Shown here: positions 1 through 7,913 of the stretch, piece by piece
Layout of the letters: each line of letters opens with the position of its first letter
Position numbering within the stretch: the stretch's first letter is position 1
Assembly: GCA_026004535.1 (NCBI GenBank)
Contig: BPJI01000001.1
Coordinates: forward strand, 1 to 64,000
Reading direction: 5' to 3'
Source: Candidatus Parcubacteria bacterium
GTDB lineage: Bacteria > Patescibacteria > Paceibacteria > UBA6257 > HR35
Length of the DNA stretch: 64,000 bases
The notes under the pieces: model-generated
What the model was told of the DNA's origin: nothing
The model's database searches: none
The model's input: the letters and a program-made list of their open reading frames with translations, nothing else
Position numbers and translations under genes: made by a program

Positions 1-213
1 AGTTCGTAAAATTCTTGTTCGGTAATTGTTTTAATACCTATTTTTTGTGCTTTGTCTAACTTTGACCCTGGATTTTTACCAACAACCAAAATTGTTACTC
101 TTCTTGAAACTGTATCAGTTGTTTCAGCTCCTAAACTTTCAACAATTCTTTTAGCTTCATCTCTTGTATATTTTTCTAATTCACCCGTAAAAGCAAAAAC
201 TTGTCCTTTTAAC
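1..213 (-). CDS. ligA: DNA ligase LigA C-terminal BRCT domain, out of frame with the rest of ligA, cut by the window edge
   Basis: On the minus strand, immediately after the stop of the 618-residue ligase frame, the next frame reads KLKGQVFAFTGELEKYTRDE and continues through SLGAETTDTVS and ILVVGKNPGSKLDKA to the left edge. This is the BRCT domain that ends bacterial NAD-dependent ligases. It has no start codon of its own. Joining it to the upstream part requires skipping one base within the purine-rich stretch at about 215-232. It is therefore the tail of the same gene, separated by a +1 frameshift that is either real, programmed or a sequence error. The C-terminal end lies outside the window. 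Confidence 0.88.
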
Positions 214-2070
214 TTACCTTCTTTCTTTCTCTTCAGTAATAATTTCAATACCAACATCCGTTAATTTTTGAAGAAAAACTTGATTTTCTTCACTTTGAAA
301 CCATTCATAAACTGCTTGGCTTACTTTCTCACCAAAACCAGGAATAGCTGAATAATGGACTGCTTTTAAGTCTTTGGTTACTTCAATTAAATCATTTGGT
401 TTAGTTATATATTTTTTCTGTTCCAAAAAATGAGCTAATAATTTTGCATTCTCTTCGCCGATATGTAAAATTCCCAAAGCATAAATGAATCTTGGCAAAG
501 TTATTTTTTTTCTTGAATTAATACTAGTTAAAATATTTTTTTCGGCTAAAACATCAAAACCAGGAAGTTTTCTTAAATCCCCAACTTTTAATTTGAATAA
601 ATCTGCTGGATCTTGAATTAAATTATTATCAAGTAATTTTTCAATTATTTTTTCTCCTAAACCTAAAATGTCAAAAGCAGATTTAGAAACAAAATGAACA
701 ATTTTTTCTTTAGCTAAAGCAGGACATTTTTTATTAGGACAGCGCCAATAAGCACCATCTTTGATTAATTTAGTTTGGCAAACAGGACATTTTTGAGGAA
801 AAACAATTTCCCTTTCTTTGCCAGTTCGAAGTTCAGTGATTACTCGATCAACTTGAGGAATAACATCACCAGCACGAACAACAACCACCGTATCACCAAT
901 TTTCACTCCTAATCTTTTAATTTCATCTTCATTATGAAGTGAAGCTCGAGAAACAGTCACTCCGCCAACTTCAACTGGTTTTAAAACTGCAACTGGAGTT
1001 ATAATTCCTGTCCTACCTGTTTGAAAAATTACATCTTCAATAATTGTTGTGCCTTCTTTAGGTGAAAATTTAAAAGCAATTGCTCCTCTTGGTGCTTTGC
1101 CAACAATGCCTAATTCTTTAAAAATATTATTTTGATTAATTGTCACTACAACGCCATCAATTTCATAAGTTATTTTTTCTCGATTTTCTTCCCAATAATT
1201 TCTAAATTCAACAACTTGTTTTAAATTTTGGCAAAGTTTGGTGTTGGGATTGGTTTTAAAGCCTAAACATTTTAAAATTTTATGTTCTTCTTCGTGAGTT
1301 TTTTGACCTAAATTAGTGATTAAAGCATAAGCAAAAGAGTCTAATTTTCTTTGAGCGGTGATTTTGGGATCAAGCTGCCTTAAAGAACCAGCAGCAGCAT
1401 TTCGAGGATTAGCAAAAAGTGATTCACCATTTTTTTCTCTTTCTTTATTTAAGGCTTCGAAATCTTTTTTATGCATAAAAACCTCTCCTCGAACTTCAAT
1501 TTCTTCAGGATAACCATTTTGAAAATATTTGATTGTTTCTTCCAGGCCTTCATTTTTTAAATTGTCAATAATTTTTTTAATTGGTAAAAGTGAAAGAGGT
1601 ATAGATTCAATTGTTTTAACATTTTGAGTCACATCTTCGCCTAAATAACCATCACCACGAGTTGAACCAATTTCTAAAATTCCATTTTTATAAACCAATT
1701 TAATTGCTAAACCATCAATTTTAAGTTCGCAAAAATATTCATATTTAGCATTAACGATTTTTAGGTTTCTTTCTTCCCAAGCTTCAAGGTCTTCTTCAGA
1801 AAAAGCATCATTAAATGAAAGCATTGGGACTTTGTGCCTAACTTTGGGGAATTCTTTCAATGGTTCACCACCAATTCTTTGTGTTGGCGAATCTGGAGTA
1901 ATAAATTGAGGAAATTTTTGCTCTAAATCAAAAAGCTCTTTTTTAAGTGAATCTAGAACTTCTGGTGGATACAAATCTTTATTCAAAACATGATAAGCAT
2001 AACGAGCCTCATTAATAATTGCTTTTAATTTCTCAATTCTTTCTTTTGCCTCTTTCTCGTTCATTTCCAA
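214..2070 (-). CDS. ligA: NAD-dependent DNA ligase (main part, lacking BRCT in this frame)
   Basis: LigA seals nicks in replication and repair using NAD+. The N-terminal Ia domain is followed by the adenylation domain with the nucleophile lysine in ELKIDG (about residue 117), then the TRGDGYLGEDVT and EVRGEVFM motifs and the OB fold (GRTGIITPVA). A four-cysteine zinc site (CPVC...CPNKKC) and helix-hairpin-helix repeats close this frame at 618 residues. The usual length is about 670-690, and the missing BRCT domain is encoded in the next frame at 1-213. Upstream, on the other side of about 270 bp, a PaaX/Cas2-like gene is transcribed divergently. The ligase identification is certain. Whether the break exists in the organism is not known. 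Confidence 0.96.
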   Translation of the reverse strand: MEMNEKEAKERIEKLKAIINEARYAYHVLNKDLYPPEVLDSLKKELFDLEQKFPQFITPDSPTQRIGGEPLKEFPKVRHKVPMLSFNDAFSEEDLEAWEERNLKIVNAKYEYFCELKIDGLAIKLVYKNGILEIGSTRGDGYLGEDVTQNVKTIESIPLSLLPIKKIIDNLKNEGLEETIKYFQNGYPEEIEVRGEVFMHKKDFEALNKEREKNGESLFANPRNAAAGSLRQLDPKITAQRKLDSFAYALITNLGQKTHEEEHKILKCLGFKTNPNTKLCQNLKQVVEFRNYWEENREKITYEIDGVVVTINQNNIFKELGIVGKAPRGAIAFKFSPKEGTTIIEDVIFQTGRTGIITPVAVLKPVEVGGVTVSRASLHNEDEIKRLGVKIGDTVVVVRAGDVIPQVDRVITELRTGKEREIVFPQKCPVCQTKLIKDGAYWRCPNKKCPALAKEKIVHFVSKSAFDILGLGEKIIEKLLDNNLIQDPADLFKLKVGDLRKLPGFDVLAEKNILTSINSRKKITLPRFIYALGILHIGEENAKLLAHFLEQKKYITKPNDLIEVTKDLKAVHYSAIPGFGEKVSQAVYEWFQSEENQVFLQKLTDVGIEIITEEKERR

Positions 2071-2183
2071 TTTTTAAAAATTTAAATTTAATTTATTGTC
2101 ATTCTTTACAAAATTCTTTACAAAATTATATAACAACTTTGATTTTATTAGACATCTTTTTAAAACCTTCAATAATCTTCTTT

Positions 2184-2233
2184 ATAACGCTATAACTTTT
2201 TATACAGGATCATCCTCTGTTAATCGCTATGGC
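2184..2233. repeat. 50-bp repeat upstream of the PaaX/Cas2-like gene (copy 1)
   Basis: About 39 of 50 positions match a second copy at 2983-3032, and the two flank the gene at 2341-2910. The shared core is TTATACARGATCATCCT. In this copy AGGAT-C-ATCCT is a perfect short palindrome. The spacing and the palindrome fit a regulator operator or the end of a small mobile unit. The remaining part of 2071-2340 holds no convincing gene; it must contain the divergent promoters. Confidence 0.6.
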
Positions 2234-2340
2234 TTTTTTAAGAGAACTATTATTTATAATTAAAATAAAAGGCATATTTAAAAATAATTTAAAAAAGTAT
2301 TTTAATAAAAAGTCGTATTTAAAAAATAATTCTTTAAACA

Positions 2341-2910
2341 ATGAAGTTGAAAGAAAAAATGTTAAAAGTTGGCATTTTAGGAAGGCAGATTTTATTACTT
2401 TTAGAAGCAGGGGTTGCTTTAGGATTAGCTCATAGCTATAAAAGACATAAGTGGATTTTAAAAAGTGTTCCTAAAGAACTTAAGAAAATCGAAATTAGAT
2501 ATATCAATCGTGCTATCAGAAATCTTTATAAGTCTAAATTAATAGATTTTAAAGAAGATAAAAACGGTCATACAACTATAATTCTTAACGACAACGGCAA
2601 AAAACAAGTGCTTAAATATAAAATTGATAACATAAAATTAAAGAAGCAAAACAAATGGGATGGATATTGGAGGATTATTATTTTCGATATCCCTCAGGAA
2701 TTAAAAAGAGAAAGAGATATTTTTGCTAAAAAATTAAAAGAAATAGGCATGGTACCATTCCAAAAAAGTGTTTTTGTTTATCCTTATGAATGCAAAGATG
2801 AATTGAATTTTATTATTGAATTTTATAATTTAAGACCATATGTTCGCTTTGGTTTATTAAAAGAAATTGATAATGAACTGCATTTAAAAAAGATTTTTGA
2901 TCTCATATAA
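2341..2910 (+). CDS. PaaX-family-like protein: helix-turn-helix plus Cas2-like ferredoxin domain
   Basis: The 189-residue protein starts with a predicted winged-helix part (about 1-95, including YINRAIRNLYKSKLIDF and a TTIILNDNGKK wing). It continues with WDGYWRIIIFDIPQELKRER and KKLKEIGMVPFQKSVFVYPY, which match the Cas2-like domain of PaaX-type repressors. Such genes are often labelled Cas2 in CPR genomes, but no CRISPR array or other cas gene is in this window. It is therefore more likely a transcription regulator or an orphan nuclease-fold protein. It stands alone on the plus strand between two related 50-bp repeats (2184 and 2983), which could be its operators. The earlier in-phase-looking frame starting at 2229 is not supported. 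The family assignment is fairly sure; the function is not. Confidence 0.75.
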   Translation: MKLKEKMLKVGILGRQILLLLEAGVALGLAHSYKRHKWILKSVPKELKKIEIRYINRAIRNLYKSKLIDFKEDKNGHTTIILNDNGKKQVLKYKIDNIKLKKQNKWDGYWRIIIFDIPQELKRERDIFAKKLKEIGMVPFQKSVFVYPYECKDELNFIIEFYNLRPYVRFGLLKEIDNELHLKKIFDLI

Positions 2911-2982
2911 AAGATAAGTTTATTTAAAATAAAACAATAATATAAAAAAATAATTATTTTTAAATCTCTGATAATCCTGCAT

Positions 2983-3032
2983 AAAACGCTATGACATGTT
3001 ATACAAGATCATCCTTTATAAAAGGTTATGGC
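2983..3032. repeat. 50-bp repeat downstream of the PaaX/Cas2-like gene (copy 2)
   Basis: Direct-orientation partner of 2184-2233, 799 bp away, sharing AACGCTAT, TTATACA, GATCATCCT and a terminal TTATGGC/CTATGGC. A further partial echo (AGGCTATGGTAGG) follows at 3060-3072. There is no gene between 2911 and 3077. Confidence 0.6.
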
Positions 3033-3077
3033 GTAGTATAGAGGAATATTTATAATAGTAAGGCTATGGTAGGAAGA

Positions 3078-4532
3078 TTAGATTGCTCGTATTATGTCTT
3101 TTTCCTTAATTTCTTTGTTTGTTTCGATAATTAAGCCACAAAGTTCGCCTTCGCTTACCTCTTCGGCCGGTACTTTATTTTTTTCTAAACTAACAATTTT
3201 TCCTTGGCCAATTTGTTCTTTTTCTCTTAAAATTATAACTTTTTGATTTAATTTTATTTTACCCTTTAAAACTCTGCCGCCAATTGTTTTTTTGCCTTTT
3301 GTTTGGTTAAATGTTGCTAAAACCTCTAATTCACCCTTAAAGATTTCTTCTTTTCCTTTGCCAAAAATATAAGATAATAATCTTTCTTCAATTTCATAAA
3401 TAACATTGGCTTCGATAAATTTTAGATTCAAGTTTTTTATCTCATCTAAAATTTGCCTTTGATTTTTAACATTAAAACTAATTATAAAAGCATCAAAATC
3501 TTTAGCTAAATTTAAATCATCAGAGGTCACTGGCCCTAAATCAGCCTTAATTATTTTTAAATTTAAATTATTAGTTTGAGCGATTTGGGCTAAAATATTT
3601 TCTAATGCTTCCAGGCTGCCAATATGGTCAGCTCTTGCAATTAAAAGATAATCTGCTGTTTCTTTTTCAGGTAAAGCAGTAATAACAACTCTTTTTAAAA
3701 TTTCAGTTTCCTTTTCCTTTAGTTTTTGCTGAATTTCTTTTATCTCTGCCTCTTTACCGAGATTAAATTCTTCGCCAACTAAGGGCAGGTCTTCAAAATT
3801 ACCAACCAAAAATGGTTTCGAAGGTAAAGCAGATTCAATTTTGTTTCCCAGGTCATCTTCAAAAATTTTTATTTTACAAAATGTTGTTGGTGTAATTAAA
3901 ATATCACCATAATTGACCTTACCACTAATAACAATAGCTGAAGCCAAAATACCTCTTCTAGGATCTTTGATTGACTCTAAAATAAAACCAGAACCAGGAG
4001 CATCAATTTCGGTTTTTAAATCATAAATATCTCTTAATAAAATTATTGTTTCTAAAAGTTCATCAATACCTTGACCTGTTTTAGCTGAAATTTCAACCAA
4101 TGGAACTTGGCCGCCCCATTTTTCAGGAATAACATCTAATTCAACTAATTGAGAAATTACTCTTTGGGGGTCTGCTTCTTTCTTATCAATCTTATTTAAA
4201 GCAATAATGTAAGGAATATTAGCTGATTTTAAATATTCTAAACTTTCTTTTGTTTGTTCTTTGACTCCATCATCAGCAGCAATGACTAAGATTCCAATAT
4301 CAGCAACCTTAACTCCTCTTTGACGCAAGGCATTAAAAGCAGCATGACCAGGAGTGTCAATAAAAGTTATTTTTTCTTTGTCAAATAAAATCTCATAAGC
4401 ACCAATTTTTTGAGTGATGCCTCCGGCTTCTTTCAAAGCAACATTTGTCTTTCTAATATAATCAAGTAAAGTTGTTTTGCCATGATCGATATGGCCTAGG
4501 ATAACGACAATCGGTGGTTTTTTGATAAGCAT
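3078..4532 (-). CDS. infB: Translation initiation factor IF-2, short form
   Basis: IF-2 is the GTPase that places initiator tRNA on the ribosome. The G1 loop GHIDHGKT is at residues 13-20, followed by GGITQ, DTPGHAAF, NKID and SAKTGQG, then domains II, III and IV (the last with GGRVLKGKI). At 484 residues it lacks the N-terminal region found in most bacteria (E. coli about 890, Bacillus about 716), which is typical of minimal CPR versions. It begins 3 bp after gatC ends, so the two form an operon; there is no room for a separate promoter. Confidence 0.96.
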   Translation of the reverse strand: MLIKKPPIVVILGHIDHGKTTLLDYIRKTNVALKEAGGITQKIGAYEILFDKEKITFIDTPGHAAFNALRQRGVKVADIGILVIAADDGVKEQTKESLEYLKSANIPYIIALNKIDKKEADPQRVISQLVELDVIPEKWGGQVPLVEISAKTGQGIDELLETIILLRDIYDLKTEIDAPGSGFILESIKDPRRGILASAIVISGKVNYGDILITPTTFCKIKIFEDDLGNKIESALPSKPFLVGNFEDLPLVGEEFNLGKEAEIKEIQQKLKEKETEILKRVVITALPEKETADYLLIARADHIGSLEALENILAQIAQTNNLNLKIIKADLGPVTSDDLNLAKDFDAFIISFNVKNQRQILDEIKNLNLKFIEANVIYEIEERLLSYIFGKGKEEIFKGELEVLATFNQTKGKKTIGGRVLKGKIKLNQKVIILREKEQIGQGKIVSLEKNKVPAEEVSEGELCGLIIETNKEIKEKDIIRAI

Positions 4533-4535
4533 TAT

Positions 4536-4907
4536 TCATTTCTCTAAGATTTTTGGTACTTTTAAATAATTGTTTTCTTTTTGAGGAAATTGATTGATAA
4601 TATTGGAAGGAGCGGAAACGGACGCGAATCTATCGAAACTATCGGAATAATCGGAAACTGACACAGAACTATGGGAAGAAACGGAAGTATCTTTTCCGTA
4701 TGTTTCGTCCCCTCCATCATCTTCTCTTGGTTCTAACTTCTCGATAATATTTATCATTGGTTCAATATTTTTTAAGTCTAATTCGTTTATCTTTTCAACA
4801 TAATTTAAAATCTTAGTTAAATCCTGGACGAGTTTTTCAATCTCTTCATCACTAAGTTTCAATCTGGCTAAATTAGCTAAATGTAAAATTTGCTCTTTAG
4901 TAATCAT
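4536..4907 (-). CDS. gatC: Asp/Glu-tRNA amidotransferase subunit C with an inserted repeat-encoded segment
   Basis: GatC stabilises the GatCAB amidotransferase that converts Glu-tRNA(Gln) to Gln-tRNA(Gln). Residues 1-60 (ILHLANLARLKLSDEEIEKL, ILNYVEKINELDLKNIEP) are typical. The family is about 95 residues, but this one has 123, because residues about 65-99 (SVSVSDYSDSFDRFASVSAP) come from a palindromic repeat at 4611-4712. After the insert the normal C-terminal peptide resumes (NNYLKVPKILEK). No gatA or gatB is in the window. It heads a pair with infB, and a toxin-antitoxin-like pair lies just upstream on the same strand. Confidence 0.88.
   Translation of the reverse strand: MITKEQILHLANLARLKLSDEEIEKLVQDLTKILNYVEKINELDLKNIEPMINIIEKLEPREDDGGDETYGKDTSVSSHSSVSVSDYSDSFDRFASVSAPSNIINQFPQKENNYLKVPKILEK
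4611..4712. repeat. CGGAA-family palindromic element inside gatC
   Basis: The first part carries CGGAA units (GCGGAAACGGACGCG, ATCGGAATAATCGGAAACTG). The end carries the opposite orientation (TTTTCCGTATGTTTCGTCC), so the region can fold into a hairpin. It is read in frame in gatC. The same peptide register (ASVSA) appears in the P-type ATPase insertions. Confidence 0.8.
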
Positions 4908-4911
4908 AATA

Positions 4912-5139
4912 CTAATAAACTTTAACTTGTTCTTTTCTTTGGGAAAGAATGCTTATGCCACTTTTTAAAATAAAATCTTTTGCTTTAAGAATTTCCATAT
5001 ATATTGGCTTGAAATTTTTATCTAAGTGAATAATAAAATTGCCTAGTTCTAAAGTATCATAAAGCTTTCCCTTTTTGATTGTTATTCGTAAAATATCTGC
5101 TTCTGGCTCATAAGAAATTTTTATATTTTTTTCCTTCAT
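4912..5139 (-). CDS. DUF2283-like small protein, probable antitoxin partner
   Basis: The 75-residue protein begins ISYEPEADILRITIKKGK, the pattern of DUF2283 proteins, and continues with a short beta-rich region. Its start codon overlaps the stop of the preceding gene (ATGA), so the two are translationally coupled. DUF2283 genes commonly sit beside small RelE/BrnT-like proteins, and the arrangement here is that of a toxin-antitoxin pair. No DNA-binding motif is visible. The role is inferred from context only. Confidence 0.65.
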   Translation of the reverse strand: MKEKNIKISYEPEADILRITIKKGKLYDTLELGNFIIHLDKNFKPIYMEILKAKDFILKSGISILSQRKEQVKVY

Positions 5140-5393
5140 TTCTTTTTTAATTTTCTTTTTCTTGCTGGATAAAATGTAATTACTTTAATTATATCATTTT
5201 CTCTTGTAAAAACAACTCTTAAAATATGCCTATCATCTATTGATTTTTGTGCTATTAATAAAGGCTCTCGGGAATAATCAATCGATTCTGGCTTTTGCAA
5301 TGCTTCAATAACCTGATCAAGATTTATAATAAAACCCTGTTCTTTCAAAATTTTAAATTTATCTTCAGCATGTTTTGTAAATTTTATTTTCAT
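5136..5393 (-). CDS. DUF4258/BrnT-like small protein, probable toxin
   Basis: The 85-residue basic protein has IKFTKHAEDKF at the N-terminus, a middle helix (VIEALQKPESIDYSREPL), DDRHILRVVFTRENDIIKVI and a lysine-rich end. This is the layout of DUF4258/BrnT-like RelE-fold proteins. It lies directly upstream of, and overlaps, the DUF2283-like gene. If it is a toxin it would be an RNase, but the catalytic residues are not certain by eye. It could also be a harmless domain fossil. Confidence 0.65.
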   Translation of the reverse strand: MKIKFTKHAEDKFKILKEQGFIINLDQVIEALQKPESIDYSREPLLIAQKSIDDRHILRVVFTRENDIIKVITFYPARKRKLKKK

Positions 5394-5425
5394 AAACTAA
5401 TTTTAACAAAAATTATTTTCGTTAA

Positions 5426-6295
5426 TTAGAATTCAAAAAAGGAAAAATAAAATTTTGAGATTGTTTGGCCAAAAAAGATTGTCATTAGAGTGCCTAAAAA
5501 GAAAAAAGGGACAAAAGGGATTGGCTGATGAAATTTTTTATTTTTCAAAATTAAGTAAATTCCATAGATTGAGCCTAAAAGTGAAGCAAATACTATTGAT
5601 AAAATTCCATCGCCTAATCTTAAAAAAAGACCCATTAAAAATGCCGTCTTAACATCGCCAAAACCCAATCCTTTGCCTTGAGTTACAAGATAAATTAGTA
5701 AAAATATTGAAGAAAGAAATAAGGCCGAAAAAATTGGTTCGAACTTACCAAACTGAAAAAATAGATAGTTAAAAAGATAAGAAAAGTCTCTTGGCGTTAT
5801 TTGAAAATAAATTTTAAAACCCCAAAACAAAAAACCAACAATGATTCCGAATAGAATTAATCTGTCATCAACTAAAAATGTTTTTAAATCATATAAAGCT
5901 AAAACAAAAAGAACACTAAGAAAAATAAGATAAAATAGAAATTCAATAAGGGGCAAGACGCATACTAACACAGACTTCGTGCAAACTAACGCAGAACCTG
6001 AGGGTAAAATTGTTTTAGCCAAAAGATAAACCCACAAGCCGGTAAAAATTTCAACCAAAGGATAACGAAGGGAAATTTTAGTACTACAATTTTTACATCT
6101 TCCTTTTTGAATTAAAAAACTCAAAAGAGGAATTAATTCCTTCCAGGTTAAAACCTTTCCACAATTTGGGCATTTTGAACGAGAAAATAAATAATCTTCG
6201 TTTCTCTCCAATCTTAAAGCAATATTATTCAAAAAAGAACCTAAAAATAACCCAAAGATAAAGAACATTGTTAGGAACCAAAGCGGGCGCGGCAA
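5426..6295 (-). CDS. pilD: Type IV prepilin peptidase/methylase (membrane)
   Basis: It cleaves and N-methylates type IV prepilins at the inner face of the membrane. Visible motifs are GSFLNNIALRL, two CxxC pairs (CPNCGKVLTWKELIP; CKNCSTKISLRYPLVE), the first catalytic aspartate in ALYDLKTFLVDDRL and the second in GLGFGDVKTAF, with about seven hydrophobic segments. Its length (289) is normal for the full-length class with the methylase domain. Residues about 98-113 (SGSALVCTKSVLVCV) come from a repeat-derived insertion. The first 25 bp overlap the end of the upstream surface-protein gene. It serves the pilus genes at 9.2-15.8 kb. Confidence 0.93.
   Translation of the reverse strand: MPRPLWFLTMFFIFGLFLGSFLNNIALRLERNEDYLFSRSKCPNCGKVLTWKELIPLLSFLIQKGRCKNCSTKISLRYPLVEIFTGLWVYLLAKTILPSGSALVCTKSVLVCVLPLIEFLFYLIFLSVLFVLALYDLKTFLVDDRLILFGIIVGFLFWGFKIYFQITPRDFSYLFNYLFFQFGKFEPIFSALFLSSIFLLIYLVTQGKGLGFGDVKTAFLMGLFLRLGDGILSIVFASLLGSIYGIYLILKNKKFHQPIPFVPFFFLGTLMTIFFGQTISKFYFSFFEF
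5955..6002. repeat. CAGAAC-family repeat insertion inside the prepilin peptidase gene
   Basis: Two tandem units, GCATACTAACACAGAC and GCAAACTAACGCAGAAC, match the repeat family seen at 17866 and 60601. On the coding strand the unit reads SALVC, in register with SASVS in the ATPase insertions. Confidence 0.6.
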
Positions 6296-7791
6296 ATTTC
6301 ATTTCTCCAGAATTTTGTTGGTGAATCAGTTGTTCCGAAAACTTTCAAAATTTTAAGATAAAGAGGAGGTTTTTCATGATCTCTTTGTGCCTGAACTGCG
6401 AAACCATAAGTGCAGAAATATTCAAAAATTCTTAATGTTTCTTCTTTACAATTATTAGCATCATTATCGTCATCAATTACATTATTGTTTTGATCAACAA
6501 AACAAGCAGTAACATTATAATCATAAGCATTATCAAAAATATATATTCCTGTAACTGATTTAGGATAATTGGAGTCAAATGAAGATTCAAATGACTTTGT
6601 TTCGTAAGGATTGGCAGATAGTATTGCTGGACGAATATAAATTCTTAATTTCGAAGCTGGACAATTTCCCTGAAGACAGGTACCTTCAGTTGAAAATTTA
6701 ACTGGTCGATTTCTTTGTGATTCAGGGCAAGTACTTGAAGCAACATCATTATAGAATTGCTGAGCATAAGTTGACGAAGGAGCAAATTGATAATTACGAT
6801 TCTGAGATAGATATTCATTGAGAAAACTCAAATCAAAATCTTTATTTTTACAGATGAATGAATGAATATCTAAAGAGTTCACTGAAAGGTCAAATACTGT
6901 AGAAGTTGGTGTAGTCGTTGGTATAGTTGGTGTAGTTGTTGGTGTAGTTGTTGGAGTGGTTGTTGGAATAGTTATTGACGTAATTGTTGGTGAATAACAA
7001 ATTGCTAAACCATTAATACAATTAACTGTTGCCATATAAGGACCATAAGTTCCTGGGGAGGTATAGGTATAATTACAAGAACCAGATTTAATATCACATG
7101 GTCCATCCCAAGAAACTCCGCTCATAGAAGTACAATTTAATGTTGTTAGGGTAAAATTAACAGTTAAAGGAACATTACCTGAAGTTGGAGAAGCGCTTAG
7201 ATTACAATAAGGAATAATAATTGGGGTAGTAGTACCTATGTTTAATGTAACCTTATAATTTCCCCCAGCGCCTGGATCTGAAGAATTAAATGAAATCCAG
7301 CCAACAACCATATCTGACCAAGCCCACCCATGAAAATCACCATTGGGATCAATATAAACTTCTCCAGACTTGCCATGATCAAATTTTATCCAACCATCCC
7401 AACCGCCAGCATTAAGATTATCTTTAACCGATAAAACTCTTGCCCAACCTTTAACATTAACGTTTGATTTACCTAAAGCACTAACATTATCTACATAAGC
7501 ATAACAAGGGGCAGATGGACAACCAGATAAATCATATTCATTAAAACTAATCCAACCAATATTTTCAGACCAAGCATAACCAGATAATTTACCTGTTGAG
7601 GTATTAATGTTTACCCCATAATCTATTGAAGAACCATCGTTTAAATTATTAAAGCTTATCCAACCAATATTTTCAGACCAAGCATAACCAGATACATTAT
7701 GTTGTAAGCCAGCAAAAATTTGAGAAGCAGGAATAAAAAAGATAATACAAATAAAAATAATTAAAATGCTTTTAATATTTTTATTTATCAT
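6271..7791 (-). CDS. Secreted surface protein with GYAWSENIGWISFN repeats and a PKD-like domain
   Basis: A signal peptide or anchor (residues about 6-27, IKSILIIFICIIFFIPASQI) leads into three aromatic repeats, GYAWSENIGWISFN twice and a divergent GWAWSDMVVGWISFN. A PKD-like domain (SASPTSGNVPLTVNFT, about 195-270), a Thr/Pro linker (TTTPTTTPTTTP) and a cysteine-containing C-terminal domain follow. Such proteins are common on CPR cell surfaces; the ligand is unknown. It is 506 residues long, and its 3' end overlaps the prepilin peptidase gene by 25 bp, so both probably share a transcript. Confidence 0.8.
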   Translation of the reverse strand: MINKNIKSILIIFICIIFFIPASQIFAGLQHNVSGYAWSENIGWISFNNLNDGSSIDYGVNINTSTGKLSGYAWSENIGWISFNEYDLSGCPSAPCYAYVDNVSALGKSNVNVKGWARVLSVKDNLNAGGWDGWIKFDHGKSGEVYIDPNGDFHGWAWSDMVVGWISFNSSDPGAGGNYKVTLNIGTTTPIIIPYCNLSASPTSGNVPLTVNFTLTTLNCTSMSGVSWDGPCDIKSGSCNYTYTSPGTYGPYMATVNCINGLAICYSPTITSITIPTTTPTTTPTTTPTIPTTTPTSTVFDLSVNSLDIHSFICKNKDFDLSFLNEYLSQNRNYQFAPSSTYAQQFYNDVASSTCPESQRNRPVKFSTEGTCLQGNCPASKLRIYIRPAILSANPYETKSFESSFDSNYPKSVTGIYIFDNAYDYNVTACFVDQNNNVIDDDNDANNCKEETLRIFEYFCTYGFAVQAQRDHEKPPLYLKILKVFGTTDSPTKFWRNEICRARFGS

Positions 7792-7913
7792 ATTTTTTGT
7801 TATATTAATATTAAAAGATTTTAATGTTTTTTGATATTACTTAAATTGTAAAAGAATGATTACTACAGACATGGTGGCTAATGCCAATCCCCATCACCAC
7901 AACCACGGTCACT

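Noticed and set aside
52..264. 70-residue plus-strand gene
   Set aside because: Opposite-strand shadow of the ligase BRCT domain, which has clear homology on the minus strand.
2229..2435. 68-residue plus-strand gene upstream of the PaaX/Cas2-like gene
   Set aside because: It overlaps the better-supported gene at 2341, has low-complexity Lys/Asn content, and begins inside the repeat at 2184-2233.
2341..2910. True Cas2 adaptation nuclease
   Set aside because: The protein has an added winged-helix part and PaaX-like sequence, and no cas1, array or effector is present in 64 kb.
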